Assembly (NCBI GenBank): GCA_026988355.1
Contig: JALSLK010000091.1
Location: forward strand, 1 to 64,000
Length of the DNA: 64,000 nucleotides
Direction: 5' to 3'
From: Flavobacteriaceae bacterium
Lineage (GTDB): Bacteria; Bacteroidota; Bacteroidia; Flavobacteriales; Flavobacteriaceae
A program made the translations under genes and the position numbers. Positions 19,954-29,367 of the stretch are shown in pieces (position 1 is the first letter of the stretch; each line of letters starts with the position of its first letter). Under the pieces are notes generated by a model. The model saw nothing but the letters and a program-made list of their open reading frames with translations, was not told where the DNA came from and searched no databases.

Positions 19954-20661
19954 TCATTCATTTACAAAAGCGACACTATGTGCAGCTACAATTCCAGCAG
20001 TTTCGGTTCGCAAACGACTGTTACCCAAAGATACCGCAATAAAATTATTGTGCAATGAAAGTGCTATTTCATTTGTAGAAAAATCGCCTTCTGGCCCTAT
20101 TAGTACCATAACATCTTTTTCTTTTATTAATTGACTTTTTAAAGTTTTTTTATCTGTTTCTTCACAATGTGCTATAAATAGACTTCCGCTTTGCTTTACA
20201 TTAATAAATTTTTTAAATGTAATTGCCTCGTTTAGTTTTGGCAGATAAAAACGCTTTGATTGTTTCATGGCTGCAATAAGTACTTTTTCTAATCGTTCTT
20301 TTTTAATTACTTTTCGCTCGGAATGTGTACAAATTATCGGTGTAATTTCGGTTACTCCTATTTCCGTGGCCTTTTCTAAAAACCATTCTAATCGCTGATT
20401 ATTTTTTGTTGGTGCAATTGCAATATGCAATTTATATTCTAGTGGATTTTTTACAAATTCTTTTTTAACAATATCTACCAAACAGCGTTTATCATTTGCG
20501 ATACTAATTTTTGAAGTAAATATATTTCCTATTCCATTAGTAATATATAAAATATCTCCTTCTTTTTTTCGAAGTACTTTTACAATATGTTTACTTTCAA
20601 TTTTATCGAAAATAAATTGTGTATCGTTTTCTGTTATTTTTTTATCGTAAAAAAGTTGCAT
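19954..20661 (-). CDS. rsmE: 16S rRNA (uracil(1498)-N(3))-methyltransferase
   Basis: IAIAPTKNNQRLEWFLEKATEIGVTEITPIICTHSERK; LIGPEGDFSTNEIALSLHNNFIAVSLGNSRLRTETAGI. Confidence 0.95.
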   Translation of the reverse strand: MQLFYDKKITENDTQFIFDKIESKHIVKVLRKKEGDILYITNGIGNIFTSKISIANDKRCLVDIVKKEFVKNPLEYKLHIAIAPTKNNQRLEWFLEKATEIGVTEITPIICTHSERKVIKKERLEKVLIAAMKQSKRFYLPKLNEAITFKKFINVKQSGSLFIAHCEETDKKTLKSQLIKEKDVMVLIGPEGDFSTNEIALSLHNNFIAVSLGNSRLRTETAGIVAAHSVAFVNE

Positions 20662-20666
20662 TTTAT

Positions 20667-21740
20667 TTAATCCTTATCTTTGTTTTTTCTACGTTTACTT
20701 CTTCTGCGTTTTTTTCTTCTTTTCTTTTTCTTTTTTTTGTGAAAAGATGGTGTGCCTCTTTTGGCTCTTCTACTTTTTCTACGTTTCTTCGTTTTAACTT
20801 TTCTAACTTTCGGTTTTCTTTTTTTCTTTTTAAATATTCTTTTAAAGAATGGCTCTTTAGTGCCTTTTAATGCGGTACTCTTTTTCTTTTTTCCATGTTT
20901 ATCTAATCGCCAAGAACCTCCTAAACTTATATAATTTGTATAGCCTCCTCCAATTAAACTAGTTCTACCAGAAATATCTACTTGCAAATTATTATTTACC
21001 AAATAAGCTGCTCCTAATCCATATTGAAATTCGTTTGAAGCTAATTTTTTAAAAACACCTTGATGCTCTCCAAAGATTGACCATTTCTCATTTAATGCAT
21101 ACGTTGCCGTTAAAATATAACCATATTCTAAATCTTTTTGAAGGATATTATCTACAACCAAATTGGTTAAGATAACAAAACGGCTACTTATATCATTTTG
21201 CAATAATACTGCTCCTTTAAAACTCATTCCGTTTGCTTTAAACCCTTTTCCTAAAAAGTTTGAATTCCAACCAATATAAGCTCCAACCGATGGAATTAAA
21301 CGCTTAAAATCAAAAGCGTGTCTTTTTTTCCAACTTCTTATTTCTTTAGATCTATCTGCATATTTTTGATTGTAAATCAAATATTTAGCTCCAAGTGTTA
21401 ATTTACTTATTCCGTTTACCGAATACGTATTCGAATCGAACACATTATGGAAAATTCGCTTATCTCTCTGATATGCAAAATCTAAATTAATTTCTAATTT
21501 TTCTAAAAATTTACCATATCTTAAAAATAAATTTCCTCCAAAGGCATTATCTGTATAAAAAGTGGACTTTAAATCACTCTTTTTAAAAAAAGTTCCTGCT
21601 TCTACTTGAAATACATTTGTACCAACTCCATACGGACTTTCGGAAAAACCTGGTCTTTTAGAATTAATTATCTCTGTATATTGTGCATTTAAACTTAAAA
21701 ACCCACCGAAAAATAAGACTATAATAATTATTTTTTTCAT
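20667..21740 (-). CDS. Outer-membrane transporter-like beta-barrel protein with extreme Lys/Arg-rich C-terminal tail
   Basis: Signal peptide MKKIIIIVLFFGGFLSLNAQ at 21740; barrel-like alternation; last ~75 residues dominated by K/R. Confidence 0.75.
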   Translation of the reverse strand: MKKIIIIVLFFGGFLSLNAQYTEIINSKRPGFSESPYGVGTNVFQVEAGTFFKKSDLKSTFYTDNAFGGNLFLRYGKFLEKLEINLDFAYQRDKRIFHNVFDSNTYSVNGISKLTLGAKYLIYNQKYADRSKEIRSWKKRHAFDFKRLIPSVGAYIGWNSNFLGKGFKANGMSFKGAVLLQNDISSRFVILTNLVVDNILQKDLEYGYILTATYALNEKWSIFGEHQGVFKKLASNEFQYGLGAAYLVNNNLQVDISGRTSLIGGGYTNYISLGGSWRLDKHGKKKKSTALKGTKEPFFKRIFKKKKRKPKVRKVKTKKRRKSRRAKRGTPSFHKKKKKKRRKKRRRSKRRKNKDKD

Positions 21741-21837
21741 CTCTGCTATAAATATTTGGTAAATATAATATTTTATAGTTTTTATAACGTTCAATTTAAA
21801 GTCAAATTGTTATTTTTGAATTAAATTTGAAATACGA

Positions 21838-22086
21838 ATGGGATTTATTAGAACAATAGTAATTATAATGCTTGTATACTACGGATTTAAAATTGTAGCA
21901 CGTTATGCATTTCCTTTTTTTATAAAACGTTTTATGGGAAAGATGGAAGATAAATTTAAACAACAACAAGAATTTAATAAAAAAGAGGATCTAAATATTG
22001 GAGAAACTATAATTGATAAAAAGCCAAACAATAAAACGAGTAATAAAAATGTTGGCGAATATGTTGATTTTGAAGAAGTAGATTGA
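21838..22086 (+). CDS. DUF4834-like small membrane protein
   Basis: MGFIRTIVIIMLVYYGFKIVARYAFPFFIKRFMGKMEDKFKQQQ...GEYVDFEEVD. Confidence 0.72.
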   Translation: MGFIRTIVIIMLVYYGFKIVARYAFPFFIKRFMGKMEDKFKQQQEFNKKEDLNIGETIIDKKPNNKTSNKNVGEYVDFEEVD

Positions 22087-22182
22087 TTTAATTTTTAAGA
22101 AAAAATAATACTATAAATGAATTAAGGAAATAATATTCTAATACCTCTGGTGACAATTAAATTAATTACGATTCAACAAAAA

Positions 22183-24597
22183 ATGAAAAAATACATACCT
22201 TATCTTATCGCAATAATTATTTTTGCAGTTGTTTCCGTAACATATTTTAGTCCAATACTAGAAGGACAACAAATACTACAAAGTGATATTGTTCAATTTA
22301 AAGGTTCTGCAAAAGAAATTGCAGATTTTAGAACTAAAAATAACAAAGAACCTTACTGGACAAATACTTCTTTTAGCGGAATGCCTGCATATAATGTAAG
22401 TGCCCTTTATCCGAATAACTATATTGGTAAACTTGATAGTGTATTGCGGTTTTTACCTAGACCTGCGGATTATCTATTTTTATACTTTTTTGGCTTTTTT
22501 ATTCTTCTTTCTGTTTTTAAAGTGGATTGGAAACTTGCCATTTTTGGTGCGCTTGCTTTCGGTTTTTCTACCTATTTTATTATTATTTTAGGTGTTGGTC
22601 ACAATGCAAAAGCACATGCAATTGCTTATTTTCCTATAGTTTTAGCAGGAATTATTTCTGTTTTTAAACATAAATACCTTTTTGGTTTTACATTAACCGC
22701 TTTAGCCATGGCTTTAGAAATAAGTGCTGGTCATCCACAAATGACCTATTATTTACTTTTTATGGTCATGCTACTTGGTATTCTATTTTTAATTACTGCT
22801 ATAAAGCAAAAAACCACAATGCATTTTATGAAGAGTATTGCTATTTTGGTTGTTGCTGTTATTTTAGGAGTTGGTATGAATACAACCAGTTTATTAGCGA
22901 CAAAACATTATGCAAAAGATAGTACTCGAAGTAAAAGTGAACTAACCATAAATGCCGATGGCTCTAAAAAAGAAGCTACTACTGGTTTAGACAAAGCGTA
23001 TATTACGAGTTATAGCTATGGGATTTTAGAAACTTTTAATTTGTTTATTCCTCGATTTATGGGTGGTGGAAGTAGTGAAAATATTGGTGAAAATTCTCAT
23101 ACTTACGATTTTTTAAACAAAACTGCTGGGCAACAACAAGCCAAAGGCTTTGTTAAAAATGTACCTACTTATTGGGGAAAACAACCTTTTGTTGGTGCTC
23201 CTGCTTATATTGGAGCTATTTCTATTTTCTTATTTTTTCTCGGTATCTTTTTGGTGGATAATGTCTATAAAAAATGGTTGATTGCTGCTACCATCTTTTC
23301 TATTTTAATGAGTTATGGAAAAAATCTAGCATTCTTAACCAACTTTTTTATCGATTATGTACCAATGTACAATAAATTTAGAGCCATTACATCCATACAA
23401 GTAATTGCTGAATTGGCAATTCCTTTACTTGGAGTTTTAGGTTTAAAACACTTTTTTGATACCAATATTTCTTCCGATAAGAAACTTAGTGCGTTAAAAT
23501 TAGCAACGTATATTGTTGGCGGAATTGCTTTGTTTTTTACAATTTTTGGACAATTTATTTTTGATTTTGATGGACAAAACGACAGACAACTTGATAAAAT
23601 GATTGTTGGTTTATCGGACGCAATTATAGCAGATAGAAAATCACTTTTATTTCTAGATAGTTTACGTACTTTACTTTTAATACTGGCTTCTGCTGGATTA
23701 CTTTGGGCTTTTTTAAAAAAGAAACTCCATTCCACAAAAATAATAATTGCGTTGGGCATTCTTCTTTTATTTGATTTGGTTGGTGTTGCAAAACGCTATG
23801 TGAACAATGACAATTTTGTTGATGCTATAAAAGTTGAAAAACCATTTCGTGCTTCAAAAATTGATACTGAAATTTTAAAAGACAAAAGCCATTATAGAGT
23901 AATTAATTTTGCTGGCAATCCGATGAATGAAGGTAGAACTTCTTATTTTCATAATTCCATTGGTGGTTATCATGCAGCAAAGCCTAGAAGATATCAAGAA
24001 TTATTTGATTTTCAAATTGCTTCAAAAATGAATGATGAGATTTTAAATATGCTCAATACAAAATACATCATTTTTCCAGATCAAAAAGGCAATGAAACTT
24101 TTCAAAAAAATACAGATGCCAATGGTAATGTTTGGTTTGTAAATAAAATTAAGTTTGTAGATTCTGCAAACGAAGAAATTAAAGCTTTAGATAACTTAAA
24201 AACCAAAACGGAAGCGGTTATGGATAAACAGTTTAGCAAAAACATTCAAACTCATTATCCTAAAGACAGTACGGCAATCATAAAGCTAACTAAAATGAAA
24301 ATGACAAAATTTACCTATACCAGTTTTAGTAATATTACGCAGTTTGCTGTTTTTTCTGAAATGTATTTTAAAGATTGGGTTGCTTATATTGATGGAATCA
24401 AAACTCCTATTAAACGAGTAAATTATGTTTTACGTGGTTTGGAAATCCCAAAAGGGAAACATGAAATTATATTTGATTTTCAGCCAACTATCATTAAAAA
24501 AGGAACTAATTTTACCATTGCTTCTTATATTTTAATGTTGTTAATTCCTTTAGGTTGGTTTTTTATGAATCGAAAATCACATAAAAAAATAAACTAA
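22183..24597 (+). CDS. YfhO family membrane protein
   Basis: Large multi-TM protein with PYWTNTSFSGMPAYNV and C-terminal EMYFKDWVAYIDGIKTPIKRVNYVLRGLEIPKGKHEIIFDF. Start MKKYIPYLIA at 22183 preferred. Confidence 0.85.
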   Translation: MKKYIPYLIAIIIFAVVSVTYFSPILEGQQILQSDIVQFKGSAKEIADFRTKNNKEPYWTNTSFSGMPAYNVSALYPNNYIGKLDSVLRFLPRPADYLFLYFFGFFILLSVFKVDWKLAIFGALAFGFSTYFIIILGVGHNAKAHAIAYFPIVLAGIISVFKHKYLFGFTLTALAMALEISAGHPQMTYYLLFMVMLLGILFLITAIKQKTTMHFMKSIAILVVAVILGVGMNTTSLLATKHYAKDSTRSKSELTINADGSKKEATTGLDKAYITSYSYGILETFNLFIPRFMGGGSSENIGENSHTYDFLNKTAGQQQAKGFVKNVPTYWGKQPFVGAPAYIGAISIFLFFLGIFLVDNVYKKWLIAATIFSILMSYGKNLAFLTNFFIDYVPMYNKFRAITSIQVIAELAIPLLGVLGLKHFFDTNISSDKKLSALKLATYIVGGIALFFTIFGQFIFDFDGQNDRQLDKMIVGLSDAIIADRKSLLFLDSLRTLLLILASAGLLWAFLKKKLHSTKIIIALGILLLFDLVGVAKRYVNNDNFVDAIKVEKPFRASKIDTEILKDKSHYRVINFAGNPMNEGRTSYFHNSIGGYHAAKPRRYQELFDFQIASKMNDEILNMLNTKYIIFPDQKGNETFQKNTDANGNVWFVNKIKFVDSANEEIKALDNLKTKTEAVMDKQFSKNIQTHYPKDSTAIIKLTKMKMTKFTYTSFSNITQFAVFSEMYFKDWVAYIDGIKTPIKRVNYVLRGLEIPKGKHEIIFDFQPTIIKKGTNFTIASYILMLLIPLGWFFMNRKSHKKIN

Positions 24598-24670
24598 AAT
24601 CCAAAATAAAGCTCTAAATAACCATGTTATTTAAAGCTTCAATTCTATTTAAAACAGCATTCTAAGTATA

Positions 24671-24826
24671 CTATTCATTTTCAATACAAGCAACATCCAC
24701 ATCTTGTGGCGTATTTTGTAAAATTTCTTGTGTGTTTACTTTTGTACAACTGCTCTTTTTTGAACGACAAGAAGTTAAACTTGCTACTGCAAATACAAAC
24801 ACAACGAATACGATTATTTTTTTCAT
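24671..24826 (-). CDS. Small 51-aa predicted lipoprotein (absent from the ORF track)
   Basis: Hand translation: MKKIIVFVVFVFAVASLTSCRSKKSSCTKVNTQEILQNTPQDVDVACIENE*. Signal peptide with LTSC lipobox. The track reported a different frame (24681..24875) instead. Confidence 0.75.
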   Translation of the reverse strand: MKKIIVFVVFVFAVASLTSCRSKKSSCTKVNTQEILQNTPQDVDVACIENE

Positions 24827-24913
24827 TTTTATATTGTTTTAAGATGTCAAATATATGTATTTTTTTACAATACAAGAGTTACAACGAATTTTTATACGTT
24901 TTATTATATATAT

Positions 24914-25073
24914 ATACCAATTCAATTTCAAAATGCGCTAAATAGATTTGAACTATTTTTATGTTTTACAATCTTGAAATTTCAAGCATAACATAGCTAT
25001 GGTTGAAATTTAAAGTGCTGTAAAACGTGAAATGATAAATAATTTATAGCGTATTTTGATGTTGAGTTGGTAT
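24914..25073. repeat. 160-bp hairpin (MITE-like) element, copy A
   Basis: ATACCAATTCAATTTCAAAATGCGCTA...TAGCGTATTTTGATGTTGAGTTGGTAT; arms imperfectly complementary along most of the length; 6 mismatches by eye versus copy B, same length. Confidence 0.9.
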
Positions 25074-25128
25074 TACTACTTCCAATTCATAAATATTCTC
25101 TATTTTCGTTTACTAATTTATAATAAAA

Positions 25129-27117
25129 ATGCAATTCAAAATTCACAGTGACTTTAAGCCAACTGGAGATCAACCACAAGCTATTGCTCAATTAACTTCT
25201 GGTATTGGTACTAATGAGAAATCGCAAGTTTTACTTGGTGTAACTGGTTCTGGTAAAACGTTTACCATTGCAAATGTTATTGAACGTACCAAAAGACCAA
25301 CATTAATTCTTGCGCATAATAAAACACTTGCTGCTCAATTATACCAAGAGTTTAAACATTTTTTTCCTGAAAATGCTGTGGAATATTTTGTTTCCTACTA
25401 CGATTATTATCAACCAGAAGCCTATTTGCCAACTAGTGGTGTGTATATCGAAAAAGATTTATCTATAAATGAAGATATTGAACGTTTGCGTTTGAGTACA
25501 ACATCGTCCTTACTATCTGGACGTAGAGATGTTATTGTAATCGCTTCGGTGTCTTGTTTATACGGAATTGGAAATCCGATAGAATTCAAGAAAAATGTCA
25601 TTAAAATTGAAGTAAATCAAATAATATCTAGAACTAAACTTTTGCATCGTTTGGTAACTAGCTTATATTCTCGTACGGAAATGGAGCTCAAATCTGGTAC
25701 TTTTAAAGTAAAAGGAGATACGATTACTATTTATCCATCGTATGGAGATCAAGGCTATCGCATTCACTTTTTTGGCGACGAAATTGAAGAAATGGAAAGT
25801 TTTGATATCGCATCCAATTCCGTTATCGAAAATTACGACAAACTCACTATATATCCTGCAAACTTATTTGTAACTTCTCCAGAAGTATTGCAAAATGCCA
25901 TCCACGAAATTCAAAATGATATGGTAAAACAGGTTGCGTATTACAAAGAAATTGGAAAACATCTAGAAGCAAAACGTTTAAAAGAACGTACGGAATTTGA
26001 TTTAGAAATGATTCGCGAACTCGGTTATTGTAGTGGTATTGAAAATTATTCTCGTTACTTAGATGGTAGAGCTCCTGGAACTCGTCCTTTCTGTTTATTA
26101 GACTATTTTCCTGATGATTATTTAATGGTCGTCGATGAAAGTCATGTTACAATTCCGCAAGTACATGCTATGTATGGTGGTGACCGTTCTCGTAAAGAAA
26201 ATTTGGTAGAATATGGGTTCCGTTTACCTGCTGCTATGGATAATAGACCTTTAAAATTTGAGGAATTTGAAGTCATTCAGAATCAAGTAATTTATGTTAG
26301 TGCTACTCCTGCCGATTACGAACTACAAAAAACCGAAGGTGTGTTTGTTGAACAATTAATTAGACCAACTGGTTTATTAGATCCTATTATTGAAGTTAGA
26401 CCTAGTTTAAATCAGATTGATGATTTGATTGAAGAAATTCAAATTCGTGTAGAAAAAGACGAACGTACTTTAGTTACGACACTAACCAAACGTATGGCAG
26501 AAGAATTGGCAAAATATTTAACACGAATTCAAGTCCGTTGCCGCTATATTCACAGTGATGTTGACACCTTAGAACGTGTTGAAATTATGCGAGATTTACG
26601 TAAAGGTTTATTCGACGTTTTGATTGGTGTTAATTTACTTCGTGAAGGTTTGGATTTACCTGAAGTCTCTTTAGTTGCTATTTTAGATGCAGACAAAGAA
26701 GGTTTTCTACGTAGCCATCGTTCGCTTACTCAAACCATTGGTAGAGCTGCTAGAAATATTAACGGTAAAGCAATTATGTATGCTGATAAAGTTACCAAAA
26801 GCATGCAAAAAACCATCGATGAAACGAATTACAGACGTGAAAAACAAATACGATACAATACCGAAAACAACATTACTCCTACACAAATAAAAAAAGCAAT
26901 TGAAAGTGATTTAACCAAAAGTCAAGTTACATCGTATCATTACGATAATGCTTTAAGTAAAGTAGCGGAACAAGATTTGGAATATTTACCGAAACCTGAA
27001 ATTGAAAAACGCATCCGTCAAAAACGCAAATTAATGGAACAAGCTGCCAAAGCTTTAGATTTTATCATTGCGGCGCAACTACGTGATGAAATTGCAATTT
27101 TAAAAGAGAATTTATAA
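25129..27117 (+). CDS. uvrB: Excinuclease ABC subunit UvrB
   Basis: LLGVTGSGKTFTIANVI; YYDYYQPEAYLP; full-length UvrB with C-terminal UVR motif. Confidence 0.98.
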   Translation: MQFKIHSDFKPTGDQPQAIAQLTSGIGTNEKSQVLLGVTGSGKTFTIANVIERTKRPTLILAHNKTLAAQLYQEFKHFFPENAVEYFVSYYDYYQPEAYLPTSGVYIEKDLSINEDIERLRLSTTSSLLSGRRDVIVIASVSCLYGIGNPIEFKKNVIKIEVNQIISRTKLLHRLVTSLYSRTEMELKSGTFKVKGDTITIYPSYGDQGYRIHFFGDEIEEMESFDIASNSVIENYDKLTIYPANLFVTSPEVLQNAIHEIQNDMVKQVAYYKEIGKHLEAKRLKERTEFDLEMIRELGYCSGIENYSRYLDGRAPGTRPFCLLDYFPDDYLMVVDESHVTIPQVHAMYGGDRSRKENLVEYGFRLPAAMDNRPLKFEEFEVIQNQVIYVSATPADYELQKTEGVFVEQLIRPTGLLDPIIEVRPSLNQIDDLIEEIQIRVEKDERTLVTTLTKRMAEELAKYLTRIQVRCRYIHSDVDTLERVEIMRDLRKGLFDVLIGVNLLREGLDLPEVSLVAILDADKEGFLRSHRSLTQTIGRAARNINGKAIMYADKVTKSMQKTIDETNYRREKQIRYNTENNITPTQIKKAIESDLTKSQVTSYHYDNALSKVAEQDLEYLPKPEIEKRIRQKRKLMEQAAKALDFIIAAQLRDEIAILKENL

Positions 27118-27455
27118 CAACCTCAACACAGTCAGTTCGAGTGAAATTTATGACCTAAGGAACAAGTTTTGTATCAAGAACGAACAATACGCCACAAAAT
27201 AGTACAAATTGAATAATAAATCTAATATCATCAATTTGTTGAATAGTATGCTGAATTAGAATTATTTTTTATTATAATCAATTGATTATCAAATATTTTT
27301 ATTATATTTACTACAACTCAAATAATTGTTGTCGTTTTTTAAACTACAACTATTGAAATATTGTGTGATCTCCCCCTTGTAAGCATTTATTAATATAAGT
27401 AAGACTTACGTTGCAATAGTCTTAAAAAATTGCAATTCATTTAAATTTTATTATT

Positions 27456-28310
27456 ATGAAAATTAAGCATTTATTTTTAGCAATAAGTTTGCTATTTGGT
27501 ACATTTATTTATGCACAATGCGGAAGCTGTAATGATGTGGGAAACAATATTAATCCTAACGGAATTAACTCATTTACTGCGACAAGTGCACAAGCATATT
27601 ATTGGGAAGTTTGTAGTGGTAATGCAACTATTTCTGGATCGAATACCAACCAAACGGTTTCGATTAATTGCAGTAGTAACTATACCGTTAAATTAACACG
27701 TTTTGTTAATGGTAATTGTATTGAGTCTTGTGAATATAGTGTTTGTGATACGGTTCCACAACCATGTCCAACATCTAACAATCTTTATTATCTCAATGAA
27801 GGTGGTGGTGGATTATGTACAACTGGATTAGCTATTCTAAGTGGTGTCTCTAATGTTAATCATATTAACTGGACTTGGGCACTTGGTGGGTATACTGGTT
27901 CTATTACAAGTACTGGAACCACAACTCCTATTTATTATCCTTCTGGAAATTGGAATAACTATTATATCGTGATAAGAGCTCAAGTTGTTTTTAATAACGG
28001 ACAAACTTGTAATTTTGTATCTAGAAGTTTCTTATTAAGATGTGGAAGTGGTCCTGGAGGTCCTATTGATTATTATAGAACTAGTATTTATCCTAATCCG
28101 ACAAAAGGTAGTTTATTTGTTAAAACGGAAAAAGAGGTTGCTATTTCTAAAATAACAATAAGCAATTCGCATGGATTAAAAATGAAATCTGTTAAAACTA
28201 ATTTTTCTGAGGCAATGGATTTATCGCGTTTAGATAAAGGAATCTATACTGTAAGAATTGATTTTGCTGATGGTTCTTCGGAAACAAAAAAATTAATTTT
28301 AGAAAAATAA
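27456..28310 (+). CDS. T9SS type A sorting domain-containing Cys-rich secreted protein
   Basis: Signal peptide; SIYPNPTKGSLFVKTEKE...LDKGIYTVRIDFADGSSETKKLILEK. Confidence 0.85.
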   Translation: MKIKHLFLAISLLFGTFIYAQCGSCNDVGNNINPNGINSFTATSAQAYYWEVCSGNATISGSNTNQTVSINCSSNYTVKLTRFVNGNCIESCEYSVCDTVPQPCPTSNNLYYLNEGGGGLCTTGLAILSGVSNVNHINWTWALGGYTGSITSTGTTTPIYYPSGNWNNYYIVIRAQVVFNNGQTCNFVSRSFLLRCGSGPGGPIDYYRTSIYPNPTKGSLFVKTEKEVAISKITISNSHGLKMKSVKTNFSEAMDLSRLDKGIYTVRIDFADGSSETKKLILEK

Positions 28311-28403
28311 TACCAAATTTGGTATAAAATAACACACAATATTTTAGATTAGCGATAAGGAGTTTTCTCTTTATCGCTTTTCTTTTTTGACATATTTTCT
28401 CTA

Positions 28404-28563
28404 ATACCAATTCAATTTCAAAATGCGCTAAAGAGATTTGAACTATTTTTATGTTTTACAATCTTGAAATTTCAAGTATAACATAGCTATGGTTTAAATT
28501 TAAAGTGCAGTAAAACGTGAAATGACAAATAATTTATAGCGTATTTTGATGTGGAGTTGGTAT
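28404..28563. repeat. 160-bp hairpin (MITE-like) element, copy B
   Basis: Same element as 24914..25073, same orientation and length. Confidence 0.9.
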
Positions 28564-28677
28564 AAATAATAAAATGGCAGTGTTCACTATTGTGTGTCTG
28601 GTTCATCTTAAAGATTAATATAGAACTTGTATTATTTTTTTATAATTAAATGACTGTTAAGTATTTATGTTATCTCA

Positions 28678-28708
<31 letters not shown>

Positions 28709-28800
28709 TATCGCATATAATAATGCTGCAATTACCAATTGCCAAAGTGGTCTTTCTTTTTCGGTAATTATTAACCTGAGTTCGACCTAAACTTACCTAT

Positions 28801-29115
28801 TTACGCCTGTCCTGTAGGTCCAAAATTCATTGGAATTGGTGGTTGTTCGTAATCTTTTATTTCTCCGTAAGCACTTTCAAAACGTTTCAAATTTTCTGCT
28901 AATGCCTTCATAAACCGTTTGGCATGTTGTGGTGTTAGTATTATTCTAGATTTTACTTTTGCTTTTGGTGTTCCTGGCATTATATTTACAAAATCTACGA
29001 TAAACTCAGAAGCAGAATGATTGATAATTGCTAAATTGGTATAGGTTCCTTCTGCCACATTCTCATCTAATTGAATGTTTATATTGTTCTTTTTTTGCTT
29101 ATTATTTTCTGACAT
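28801..29115 (-). CDS. DUF3467 domain-containing protein
   Basis: NHSASEFIVDFVNIMPGTPKAKVKSRIILTPQHAKRFMKALAENLKRFE. Confidence 0.9.
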   Translation of the reverse strand: MSENNKQKKNNINIQLDENVAEGTYTNLAIINHSASEFIVDFVNIMPGTPKAKVKSRIILTPQHAKRFMKALAENLKRFESAYGEIKDYEQPPIPMNFGPTGQA

Positions 29116-29179
29116 ATTGTTTTTTATTAATTAAATCTTAATTATTTGTAATTTGGGAATTTTTTATTTGCATCTCCTT

Positions 29180-29252
29180 ATACCTAGTTGACATCAAAAC
29201 AAGCCAAAAAATATGTTGATTTTTTTGTTTCATCTTAAAATCAAATTGGTAT
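29180..29252. repeat. Short relative of the ATACC...GGTAT repeat family
   Basis: ATACCTAGTTGACATCAAAACAAGCC...CATCTTAAAATCAAATTGGTAT; shares ends with 61120..61262. Confidence 0.65.
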
Positions 29253-29304
29253 TAAATCGTTGCTACAGTAAATATACAATTTTGAAAAAGAATAAAAAAA
29301 TAAT

Positions 29305-29337
29305 AACCCTTCTAGAATTTAAAATTCTAAAAGGGTT
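29305..29337 (-). terminator. Hairpin downstream of rpoC
   Basis: AACCCTTCTAGAATTTAAAATTCTAAAAGGGTT inverted repeat 31 nt past the rpoC stop. Confidence 0.7.
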
Positions 29338-29367
29338 ATATATATACAAAACTTTCGTTTTTATTTT

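Noticed and set aside
24681-24875. 64-aa minus ORF in the track
   Set aside because: Alternative frame over the real 51-aa lipoprotein ORF (24671-24826), which has a proper signal peptide.
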